This document shows positions 7,538 through 13,199 of a stretch of DNA of 15,208 bases, one piece after another (the first letter of the stretch is position 1; each line of letters begins with the position of its first letter). Under the pieces are notes generated by a model. That model saw only the letters and a list, made by a program, of their open reading frames with translations, ran no database searches and had not been told where the DNA came from. Position numbers and translations under genes: made by a program. Source of the stretch: a bacterium. GTDB lineage: Bacteria; UBA9089; CG2-30-40-21. Location of the stretch: positions 1-15,208 of the forward strand of contig JASEHA010000027.1 of assembly GCA_030018795.1 (NCBI GenBank), written 5' to 3'.

Positions 7538-7659
7538 ATGCACTCCAATAAAAAAATTGACATAAAGATAATAGTAGCCCAACATTCTATGTTGGCATTA
7601 GATATACCAGGATAGAATCCTGGGCTACTATAAATGTCAATTTCTTTATTGGATTGCAT
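7538..7659. mobile_element. 122-bp inverted-repeat element with two facing GTAG-headed hairpins
   Basis: The 28-nt ends (7538-7565 and 7632-7659) are inverted copies with a few mismatches. Inside, two 23-nt units face each other: 7573-7595 on the plus strand and 7607-7629 on the minus strand. Both begin AGTAGCCCA and share ATTCTAT, but one has AC and GT in the arms where the other has GG and CC, so pairing is kept while sequence changes. This matches paired REP units (a BIME) flanked by longer inverted ends. It carries no gene and lies between gltX and the GAF protein gene, 33 nt before the latter's start. TTGACA occurs in both arms but without a good -10 partner. Confidence 0.7.
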
Positions 7660-7784
7660 ATACATTGCGATTTTTTAAGTATTCCCGCACCACTCTTAAT
7701 GCTCGGTGGTCCCTGCGAACTCTGCATTTTTTGTGATGAATTCAGTTATTCTTTTGACACCATCGAACAATACCTGCTTACCAC
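7660..7784. other. Remaining gap between gltX and the repeat element
   Basis: The 125 bases after the gltX stop hold a weak ACCAC/GTGGT hairpin on the minus strand without a following T-run. I see no gene, no clear promoter and no tRNA. Confidence 0.4.
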
Positions 7785-9170
7785 TTACCTAACCATACAC
7801 AACCCACCTTCTATCCGCTGCACAACCATTTCCTGCCCCAGCAGGGCAGCCACCTCAAATATTCCGGGTGAAACCTTTTTTCCTGTAAGGACAGCCCGCA
7901 GGGGGTGAATAATATCAGCGGCTTTTATCCCCAACCTTTCAGCCATTGTTCTGATAGCTTGTTCAATGGTATCAGGATTAAATATTTCTAATGCCGAAAG
8001 TACCTTTTTTGTCTCTGTCAGGATTTCTCTTACTTCCTCTACCCCACTCATGGATAAAACCTCCTGGCATATCTTCTCTGGAATGTGTATCTCAGGAGAA
8101 AAGAAGAAGTCGCCTAATTGATATATCTCTGGCAATACCTTTATCCTGCCTTGGTAGAGCTTGATTATTTCCTCAAGCTGGATGTCTCCTATCTTCCCCT
8201 TCTGTGAAGTGAATTCCCTGCATAGATTTGCTAATTTCTCTGGATTTGCCTGCTTGATATAAACACCATTCATCCACTGCAATTTTTCCATATCAAAAAC
8301 AGCAGGATTTTTGGTAATTCGTTTAAGGGAAAACTTTTTAATCATCTCCTCCTTAGAGAAAAGCTGCTGGCTGTCAGTCGTTGACCAGCCCAAAAGTGCC
8401 AAATAATTAACCATTGCCTCTGGCAGGAAGCCTTGCTCCTGATAAGCCATAACAGATACAGCTCCATGTCTCTTGCTAAGCGGTGATTTATCTGTTCCCA
8501 GTATTAAGGGCAGATGTCCAAACCTTGGCGGATTAAATACAAGGGCAGCAAGTATCAGTAACTGTTTGGGAGTATTAGGGATATGGTCATCTCCACGGAT
8601 AACATGGGTCATTCCCATCAAGGCATCATCCACTGCACAGGTAAAGTTATATGTAGGCATACCGTCAGAGCGAACCAGAACAAAGTCACCAATAAGAGAA
8701 TTATCAAACTCAAACCTATCTCGAAACAGGTCATGGAAAACCGTGTTTCCAATAGGTGCTTTAAGCCGTAGAACGCCTTGTTTTGCTCCCTTATCTCGAC
8801 ACCTTCTATCATACCCGGCTGCCCTTCCTATGGAAATTGCCTGCTTTTTCTGTTCGTCCAATTCGTCCACACTGCAGGTACAATAATAAGCATTATCTTC
8901 ATCGATTAATTTTTGAGCATACTCCTGATATATGGGTAGCCTTTCACTTTGGAAATACGGACCCTCATCCCAATCAATCCCAAGCCACATCAAGCCATCT
9001 AAGATTGCTTGTGTAGCAGCCTGTGTTGACCTTTTAACATCCGTATCCTCTATACGCAGGATAAACTTACCGCCAGTATTCCTGGCATATAGCCAGTTAA
9101 ATAAAGCTGTTCTTGCTCCGCCAACATGGAGATACCCTGTTGGGCTGGGAGCAAATCTTACAGTAGTCAT
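7785..9170 (-). CDS. gltX: Glutamyl-tRNA synthetase
   Basis: A class I aminoacyl-tRNA synthetase of 461 residues that charges tRNA-Glu (and in many bacteria tRNA-Gln, for later amidation). The N-terminus reads RFAPSPTGYLHVGGART, with the HIGH-type motif HVGG at 15-18. The KMSKS-type loop is DKSPLSKRHG (227-236, Lys233). RIEDTD (39-44) and GDDHIPNTPKQ (193-203) are family blocks. A zinc-knuckle-like set is seen at Cys97, Cys99, Tyr120 and Cys124. The helical anticodon-binding part fills the C-terminus. I chose ATG 9170 because AGAGG lies 5 nt upstream and homology begins at once; the open frame to 9296 reads back through the palindrome and the end of rimI. Whether it is discriminating or non-discriminating cannot be told here; no gatCAB is in view. 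Confidence 0.96.
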   Translation of the reverse strand: MTTVRFAPSPTGYLHVGGARTALFNWLYARNTGGKFILRIEDTDVKRSTQAATQAILDGLMWLGIDWDEGPYFQSERLPIYQEYAQKLIDEDNAYYCTCSVDELDEQKKQAISIGRAAGYDRRCRDKGAKQGVLRLKAPIGNTVFHDLFRDRFEFDNSLIGDFVLVRSDGMPTYNFTCAVDDALMGMTHVIRGDDHIPNTPKQLLILAALVFNPPRFGHLPLILGTDKSPLSKRHGAVSVMAYQEQGFLPEAMVNYLALLGWSTTDSQQLFSKEEMIKKFSLKRITKNPAVFDMEKLQWMNGVYIKQANPEKLANLCREFTSQKGKIGDIQLEEIIKLYQGRIKVLPEIYQLGDFFFSPEIHIPEKICQEVLSMSGVEEVREILTETKKVLSALEIFNPDTIEQAIRTMAERLGIKAADIIHPLRAVLTGKKVSPGIFEVAALLGQEMVVQRIEGGLCMVR

Positions 9171-9192
9171 TGTAACCTCTTGCAATATATGC

Positions 9193-9222
9193 AGTAGAGA
9201 CGCTATTAATCGCGTCTCTACT
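9193..9222. repeat. GTAG-headed palindrome after rimI
   Basis: AGTAGAGACGC (9193-9203) and GCGTCTCTACT (9212-9222) are perfectly complementary with an 8-nt loop. The 28-nt core (9194-9221) has the same length and outer stem GTAGAGA as the palindrome after argJ, with a different but still paired inner stem. It starts one base after the rimI stop codon (9224-9226), mirroring the position of the argJ copy. Confidence 0.8.
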
Positions 9223-9223
9223 A

Positions 9224-9712
9224 TCACAAATCCATCCACATCACCACAGCATGTTCTTTTGTATCTGCATAGTATCCCTTTCGCAATGCTACGCACACAA
9301 ATCCAAGCCTTTCATAGAGAAGATTGGCCTGGATATTTGTTTCCCTCACCTCTAAGGTTGCCTTGAGTGCACCCTTTTGTTTTGCCATATCAAGGATGTT
9401 TTTTAACAGCATCCCGCCTATTCCCTGTCGTCTGAATTCTGGATGAACGGCTAAGTTAACGATATGAGCCTCATCTATTATCAGCCAGAAGCCTGCATAT
9501 CCAATCAACTTATCCCTTAACCTTGCAGTTAAAAAATAGGAGTTGTTATTTTCTATTTCATTGACAAACAATTGCTCTGACCATGGCATTGAGAAACACA
9601 TCTTTTCAAGTGCAGCTATCTGCGGAATGTCCTCCATGGTCAGGAGTGAAAACGTAGGGACAGGGCATGCCTTGCCCCTGCATGACCCATCATTTATCCT
9701 GCTTTTCTGCAT
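9224..9712 (-). CDS. rimI: GNAT N-acetyltransferase, RimI (ribosomal protein S18-alanine type)
   Basis: A 162-residue GNAT enzyme. RimI acetylates the N-terminal alanine of ribosomal protein S18 and in some bacteria other substrates. The acetyl-CoA loop is RRQGIG (94-99), preceded by HIVNLAVHPEF. LEVRETN (120-126, Glu121) and LLYERLGF (Tyr133) correspond to the conserved catalytic region. Similarity to RimI begins around residue 21 (FSLLTMEDI). The first 20 residues, which include CRGKACPVPT, are encoded by a 28-nt palindrome (9654-9681) and look like a repeat-derived extension. ATG 9712 has GAGGG 6 nt upstream; the next in-frame ATG is codon 26, inside the conserved domain and so too late. 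tsaB ends 12 nt upstream, the usual tsaB-rimI pairing. Confidence 0.9.
   Translation of the reverse strand: MQKSRINDGSCRGKACPVPTFSLLTMEDIPQIAALEKMCFSMPWSEQLFVNEIENNNSYFLTARLRDKLIGYAGFWLIIDEAHIVNLAVHPEFRRQGIGGMLLKNILDMAKQKGALKATLEVRETNIQANLLYERLGFVCVALRKGYYADTKEHAVVMWMDL
9654..9681 (+). repeat. 28-nt GTAG-headed REP-like palindrome inside the rimI 5' end
   Basis: It begins GTAGGGACAGGGCATGCC on the plus strand and is an imperfect palindrome around GGCATGCC. It matches the inverted copy at 9731-9758 at 27 of 28 positions. It lies in the rimI frame and encodes residues 11-19 or so (RGKACPVP). Confidence 0.85.
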
Positions 9713-9724
9713 TGAATACCCTCA

Positions 9725-10567
9725 TCAAAGGCAGGGGCAAGGCATGCCCTGTCCCTGCTGTGTTTCTGCATTTGATGCCCGCAAATAAAGTGGTACAACC
9801 TCCTCAGGCTTTTTCCCCTTGCTCTCCAGCAGCATCTTCATGCCAATACTGGCTACATTTACTGCTGAGTTATGAGATGGAGCAAAGGAAACCATTCCAG
9901 GAAGTCTTCTGGCAAAGAATTCTTGCCACAGCATTACCCCGTCTCCAAGCAATGTTACCTGCCGGCAGCCATTTGATTCTTCTAATATTTTTTCAGCCTT
10001 TTCAGCCAGATCCTCTGGTTTGATAAGCATGTATTCGCTTATCCGTTTCCCATGCTCATAAAAGGCAGCGTATACCTCTCCCCTCATGGCATCCATTATT
10101 GGGCAAACAAGGCCAGAATAGTCAGAAGGGATATTTGCTGCCAGGGCATCTAAGCTTATGACCCCGGCAATCTGAACACCCAGGGCATATCCAAGCCCTT
10201 TAGCTGTAGAGACCCCAATCCTCACCCCGGTGAACGATCCTGGACCTATTACCACTGCAATGCCATCAATCTTCAGCCGATCATTATCCTTACGCAGCAT
10301 ACAATCAATGGCTGAAAGCAGCCAGCCAGCAGAGTCATTTGCTCCCTCCCTCTCCCTAACCCTCTTACACAAGGGAAGAGGTAATTGTGTAGTATCTGTA
10401 GTGGGTAAATATCCTTGCGTAACACCATGAATATATTCAGCAAGGACAACCATATTGCCGGAGGGGCGCCCTCTGGCAGAGGGACACTCTCTGCCAGAGA
10501 GGCTCTCTCCTTGAATCAGGGCAACACTTCCTGTTTTTGTCGATGTATCTATGCCTAAGATCCGCAT
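9725..10567 (-). CDS. tsaB: tRNA t6A biosynthesis protein TsaB with repeat-derived inserts
   Basis: TsaB is the non-catalytic ASKHA-fold partner of TsaD in making threonylcarbamoyladenosine-37 of tRNA. Family marks are MRILGIDTSTKTGSVAL at the start, IGPGSFTGVRIG (107-118) and DAMRGEVYAAFY (159-170). At 280 residues it is about 50 longer than usual. The excess lies at three places that coincide with palindromic repeats: residues about 22-38 (SLSGRECPSARGRPSGN), about 53-78 (with LPLPLCKRVREREGAND), and the C-terminus (QGQGMPCPCL). All keep the frame. ATG 10567 has GGAG 6 nt upstream, and the start overlaps the panC end by 13 nt. rimI follows after 12 nt. Identity is firm; activity with these inserts is not shown by sequence. 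Confidence 0.93.
   Translation of the reverse strand: MRILGIDTSTKTGSVALIQGESLSGRECPSARGRPSGNMVVLAEYIHGVTQGYLPTTDTTQLPLPLCKRVREREGANDSAGWLLSAIDCMLRKDNDRLKIDGIAVVIGPGSFTGVRIGVSTAKGLGYALGVQIAGVISLDALAANIPSDYSGLVCPIMDAMRGEVYAAFYEHGKRISEYMLIKPEDLAEKAEKILEESNGCRQVTLLGDGVMLWQEFFARRLPGMVSFAPSHNSAVNVASIGMKMLLESKGKKPEEVVPLYLRASNAETQQGQGMPCPCL
9731..9758 (-). repeat. 28-nt REP-like palindrome forming the tsaB 3' end
   Basis: Inverted partner of 9654-9681 (27 of 28 identical). It encodes the last residues of TsaB (GQGMPCPC). The pair encloses 49 nt that hold the tsaB stop, the rimI Shine-Dalgarno site and the rimI start. Confidence 0.85.
10342..10381. repeat. Degenerate CCCTCTCCCTAACCC-type palindrome inside tsaB
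   Basis: The plus strand holds CCCTCTCCCTAACCCTCTT, then AAGGGAAGAGG after a 4-nt loop. CCTCTT (10361-10366) and AAGAGG (10376-10381) pair. This resembles a palindromic repeat (CCCTAACCCTCTCCC with a GGGAGAGGG return arm) that I know to be scattered in many bacterial genomes. It encodes the segment LPLPLCKRVRERE of TsaB. Confidence 0.6.
10471..10499. repeat. 11-bp perfect palindrome inside tsaB
   Basis: CTCTGGCAGAG (10471-10481) and CTCTGCCAGAG (10489-10499) are perfectly complementary with a 7-nt loop. On the coding strand it encodes LSGRECPSAR, a stretch absent from ordinary TsaB proteins. Confidence 0.8.
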
Positions 10568-11490
10568 CTCTTGCTCCTTGAGCCTTTTTTCTCCCTTTCC
10601 TCCCTTTCCTCCTGTTCCCAGACCATATTATCTATCAGCCTTGTCTTTCCTATCCTTACAGCCAGTGCAAGCACAGCACCCATCCTTACTTGAGACAATG
10701 GCTCAAGCGTTTCTGGATCACAAACCTCTGCATATTCAACCAAAACCAGCGGAGCATTCTGGAGATTCTTTGCCATCCAGTCAGATAGCTTATGCCCATC
10801 CCTTTCCCCATCATCCAGCATCTTCTTTGCTGTTTGAAGTGTTTGAAAGAGGATACCTGCTTGAGCTTTTTCATCCGGATTAAGATAAGCATTGCGGGAG
10901 CTTAAGGCAAGCCCTGCCCCACTGGCAGGACAGGCATCCTTGCCTGTCAACATATCACCTTCCCGAACAATAGGCAACATTCTTATCTCTACGTCGAAAT
11001 TCAAATCCTTGACCATCTTCTTTATAACTATTGCCTGCTGATAATCCTTTTGTCCAAAATAGGCAACATGTGGTTTTACAATATGAAACAGCTTTGTGAC
11101 TACAGTTGTCACCCCCTGGAAATGTCCTGGTCTGAATGAGCCGCACAGCCTTGAGGTAATTTCTGAAACATTTATCGTTGTTAAAAGCTTCTCTGGATAC
11201 ATCTCTGCTGCATCAGGATGAAAGATAACATCCACACCCATTTGTCTGCATAATTTTTTATCCTCTTCCATGGTTATTGGATACATCTCATAATCTTCAC
11301 CATGTAAAAACTGAATAGGATTAACAAAGATACTCACAACCACAACATCATTTTCCTCTTTGGCAGCCTTTATCAGAGAAAGATGCCCCTGATGAAGTGC
11401 TCCCATTGTTGGGACAAACCCTATCCTCTTCTTCTCACATCTCAAGCAAGAAGCCTTTTCCTGCATGGTTTTAATGGAGATAATTTCCAT
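10555..11490 (-). CDS. panC: Pantothenate synthetase (PanC) with an insert near the active site
   Basis: PanC joins pantoate and beta-alanine using ATP to give pantothenate. Family blocks are FVPTMGALHQGH (25-36, HIGH-type), SIFVNPIQF (53-61), RPGHFQGVTTVV (120-131), FGQKDYQQ (145-152) and LALSSRN (194-200, KMSKS-like loop). At 311 residues it is about 30 longer than usual. About 13 residues (180-192, MLTGKDACPASGA) sit between PIVREGD and GLALSSRN, where ordinary enzymes read directly through; this DNA is a palindromic repeat. The C-terminal tail after LIDNMVWEQ is Glu/Arg/Lys-rich, from a purine-rich tract. ATG 11490 has AAAGGG 10 nt upstream inside a tandem decamer. The 3' end overlaps tsaB by 13 nt. 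Confidence 0.94.
   Translation of the reverse strand: MEIISIKTMQEKASCLRCEKKRIGFVPTMGALHQGHLSLIKAAKEENDVVVVSIFVNPIQFLHGEDYEMYPITMEEDKKLCRQMGVDVIFHPDAAEMYPEKLLTTINVSEITSRLCGSFRPGHFQGVTTVVTKLFHIVKPHVAYFGQKDYQQAIVIKKMVKDLNFDVEIRMLPIVREGDMLTGKDACPASGAGLALSSRNAYLNPDEKAQAGILFQTLQTAKKMLDDGERDGHKLSDWMAKNLQNAPLVLVEYAEVCDPETLEPLSQVRMGAVLALAVRIGKTRLIDNMVWEQEEREEREKKGSRSKRCGS
10913..10948. repeat. Double palindrome inside panC (ACAGGCA family)
   Basis: GACAGGCA (10929-10936) pairs with TGCCTGTC (10941-10948) around TCCT, and CCTGCC (10913-10918) pairs with GGCAGG (10924-10929). A second copy of the unit is at 5164-5187 in non-coding DNA (20 of 24 identical). In panC it encodes the extra residues before LALSSRN. 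Confidence 0.75.
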
Positions 11491-11493
11491 ATT

Positions 11494-11523
11494 TTTTACG
11501 CCCTTTTACGCCCTTTTACGCCA
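11494..11523 (-). repeat. Tandem decamer x3 carrying the panC Shine-Dalgarno site
   Basis: The unit TTTTACGCCC (GGGCGTAAAA on the coding strand) occurs three times, the last with one mismatch. The copy nearest panC puts AAAGGG 10 nt before its ATG, and no other site is visible, so ribosome binding seems to depend on a repeat unit. Confidence 0.75.
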
Positions 11524-11534
11524 TTCCACACATT

Positions 11535-11591
11535 CCTCTTTAACAAAGGTGTTGGTGGTTGTAATCCCCATTAACAAAGGAGGTCAGGGGG
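11535..11591. repeat. Two TTAACAAAGG-centred repeat units
   Basis: CCTCTTTAACAAAGG (11535-11549) and CCCCATTAACAAAGGAGG (11566-11583), the latter followed by TCAGGGGG, share a core and weak dyad symmetry. They resemble the widespread CCCCCTTTAACAAAGGGGG palindrome in degraded form. Confidence 0.45.
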
Positions 11592-11660
11592 TTTTACCCT
11601 CGACAAATACCTCCTACCACTCCTCTTGAGTAATTCGGAATCAACAAATCGCAAGCTTTT

Positions 11661-11690
11661 TCGTCAAATTTCGTCAAGTTTCACCAAGTC
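11661..11690. repeat. Imperfect tandem decamer x3
   Basis: TCGTCAAATT, TCGTCAAGTT and TCACCAAGTC follow each other directly. No function is apparent. Confidence 0.5.
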
Positions 11691-11701
11691 CTGCTTTTCC
11701 T

Positions 11702-11737
11702 ACATTACGAATTGAAAGCATCAAGTAGTACATAATA
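11702..11737. repeat. Dispersed repeat, copy 2
   Basis: Second copy of the block at 5582-5617, 34 of 36 positions identical, same orientation, 6.1 kb apart. Here it is not enclosed by the 18-bp inverted ends found around copy 1. Confidence 0.75.
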
Positions 11738-11780
11738 AAAGGCGTCGCAACTAAAGAAAATATGGAATACCCCTACTCCA

Positions 11781-13085
11781 TTATTCATAGCTTTCCTGCA
11801 ATCCAGGAAATTTTTGTTCCCTGACATCCTTACTAAATTTTTCTACCGCAGTAGTAATAACACCTGTCAAATCAGCATATTTTCTGACAAACTTAGGCGG
11901 TTTTCTGTTATAAAGTCCCAACATATCATGACTGACCAGAACCTGTCCATCGCAATGAGGTCCTGCTCCGATACCAATGGTTGGGGTATTGGGCAGGGTA
12001 TGGGTAATCTCTTCAGCCAATTTGTAAGGAATACATTCCATGACCAATCCAAAGACACCTATATCAGCCAGACATTGGGCATCATAAAAAACCTTTTGAG
12101 CAGTTTTTGAATCCTTTCCCTGAACCTTGTACCCGCCCATTTGATGAACGGCCTGAGGGGTCAAACCGATATGCCCCATAACAGGGATATCAGCCTTTAT
12201 TATGGCAGAAACAATATCTACTATTTCTGCCCCTCCCTCTACCTTGACGCCTATTGCTCCTCCTTCTTTAATCAATCTGCCCGCATTATGTACCGCATCA
12301 CGAACATCTATTTTATAAGAAAGAAAGGGCATGTCAGCTACAATCAGAGAGTGATTACATGCTCGGACCACAGCTTTGGTATGGTGAACCATCTCATCCA
12401 TGGTTACAGGGATGGTATTCTTGTAACCCAGCATAACCATGCCCAATGAATCACCTACTAAGATTACATCTATCTTTACCTCATCCAGAATACTGGCCAT
12501 AGAATAATCATAGGCAGTAAGCATGGTAATCTTTTGACCAACGTTTTTCATTTGTAATAGATTTGTTGTTGTAATCATTGCATGGCAACATTCCATTTTA
12601 CAATTCCCTTTTGTCTCCGGCATTTTTTCTACTAACTCACGAATGGTTTTCCCTGAGATTGGATGTATTGCCTCTGGTGCAATCTCGTTTAAGGGTATCA
12701 TGACAAATGCTCTGTTTTGCATCTCTGGATGCGGCACATGCAGGTTTGGCTGTAAAATACAGGCATTATCATAAAGCAGGATATCCAGGTCAATATTCCT
12801 TGGTCCCCATCTCACGCTTTCCCCACTTCTTTTCCTGCCCAGCATACATTCTACCCTCTGGAGAAACTCCAATAGATCCTCACAAGAAAGGGTTATGTCT
12901 ATTCTTGCCACACCATTAATAAATTTGGGCTGATATGTATATCCAACAGGTTCTGTCTCATAATATGAAGATACCTGTATTGGTGATTGCACACAAGGGT
13001 TTTCTCGAATAATTTCCAGAGCTGTTTCGATATATTTTATCCTATCGCCAATATTTGAACCAAAAGAGATGTAAGCTACAGCCAT
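11781..13085 (-). CDS. folK-panB: FolK-PanB fusion: HPPK joined to ketopantoate hydroxymethyltransferase
   Basis: One 434-codon frame encodes two enzymes. Residues 1-160 are HPPK (FolK, pyrophosphorylation of 6-hydroxymethyl-dihydropterin in folate synthesis): FGSNIGDR (8-15), FINGV (55-59), RWGPRNIDLDILLYD (92-106) with metal ligands Asp99 and Asp101. Residues 170-434 are PanB (ketopantoate from ketoisovalerate and methylene-tetrahydrofolate): MLTAYDYSMA, VGDSLG (210-215, Asp212), VADMPF (Asp251), KVEGG (Glu283), ME350 as general base, and GIGAGPHCDGQVLV. Both halves are full length with their key residues. The joint NCKMECCHAM has no linker character; internal ATGs at 12596 and 12578 with AAGGGA upstream could also start PanB alone. 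ATG 13085 has GGTGA nearby. folB lies 114 nt upstream. Whether the product is one chain, two, or both is open. Confidence 0.9.
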   Translation of the reverse strand: MAVAYISFGSNIGDRIKYIETALEIIRENPCVQSPIQVSSYYETEPVGYTYQPKFINGVARIDITLSCEDLLEFLQRVECMLGRKRSGESVRWGPRNIDLDILLYDNACILQPNLHVPHPEMQNRAFVMIPLNEIAPEAIHPISGKTIRELVEKMPETKGNCKMECCHAMITTTNLLQMKNVGQKITMLTAYDYSMASILDEVKIDVILVGDSLGMVMLGYKNTIPVTMDEMVHHTKAVVRACNHSLIVADMPFLSYKIDVRDAVHNAGRLIKEGGAIGVKVEGGAEIVDIVSAIIKADIPVMGHIGLTPQAVHQMGGYKVQGKDSKTAQKVFYDAQCLADIGVFGLVMECIPYKLAEEITHTLPNTPTIGIGAGPHCDGQVLVSHDMLGLYNRKPPKFVRKYADLTGVITTAVEKFSKDVREQKFPGLQESYE

Positions 13086-13144
13086 GATTCACCACGTTTT
13101 CTCTCGATTATATCGAACTTAAGTGTCTATATTGACAGCTGGCT

Positions 13145-13185
13145 TAAGCAAATACACGTCCCACTCCGTTTGAACAATTTGCTTA
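13145..13185. repeat. 9-bp inverted pair between folB and folK-panB
   Basis: TAAGCAAAT (13145-13153) pairs with ATTTGCTTA (13177-13185), loop 23 nt. A lone TATAAT (13107-13112, minus strand) follows toward folK-panB without a good -35. A weak internal signal at most. Confidence 0.35.
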
Positions 13186-13199
13186 TCCTGCCACTATAC

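Larger units (their letters stand above)
11491..11780. other. Repeat-filled gap between folK-panB and panC
   Basis: These 290 bases contain no supported gene. They hold a tandem decamer (11494-11523), two TTAACAAAGG-centred units (11535-11591), an imperfect decamer triplet (11661-11690) and the second copy of a dispersed repeat (11702-11737). I see no consensus promoter, so panC is probably co-transcribed with folK-panB. Confidence 0.6.

Noticed and set aside
7468..7665. Minus-strand 65-codon frame over the 122-bp element
   Set aside because: It mostly reads through the inverted-repeat element and runs into the GAF gene in another frame, without a ribosome site.
7660..7784. tRNA gene suggested by a GAGTTCGCAG-like stretch on the minus strand
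   Set aside because: No acceptor stem, D arm or anticodon arm could be paired around it.
9171..9296. Longer gltX start at 9296
   Set aside because: The extra 42 residues have no synthetase similarity, read through the 9193-9222 palindrome and overlap the rimI 3' end; ATG 9170 has a good ribosome site.
8473..9366. Several plus-strand open frames (up to 144 codons) opposite gltX and rimI
   Set aside because: They mirror well-supported minus-strand genes, overlap one another and carry no recognisable motifs.
11781..12578. Separate panB gene starting at 12578 or 12596 as the only reading
   Set aside because: Internal starts are possible, but the frame is continuous with folK and no stop separates them, so I annotate one fused CDS and note the alternative.
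13107..13112. Independent promoter for folK-panB
   Set aside because: A TATAAT is present on the minus strand, but no acceptable -35 hexamer lies 16-18 nt upstream.
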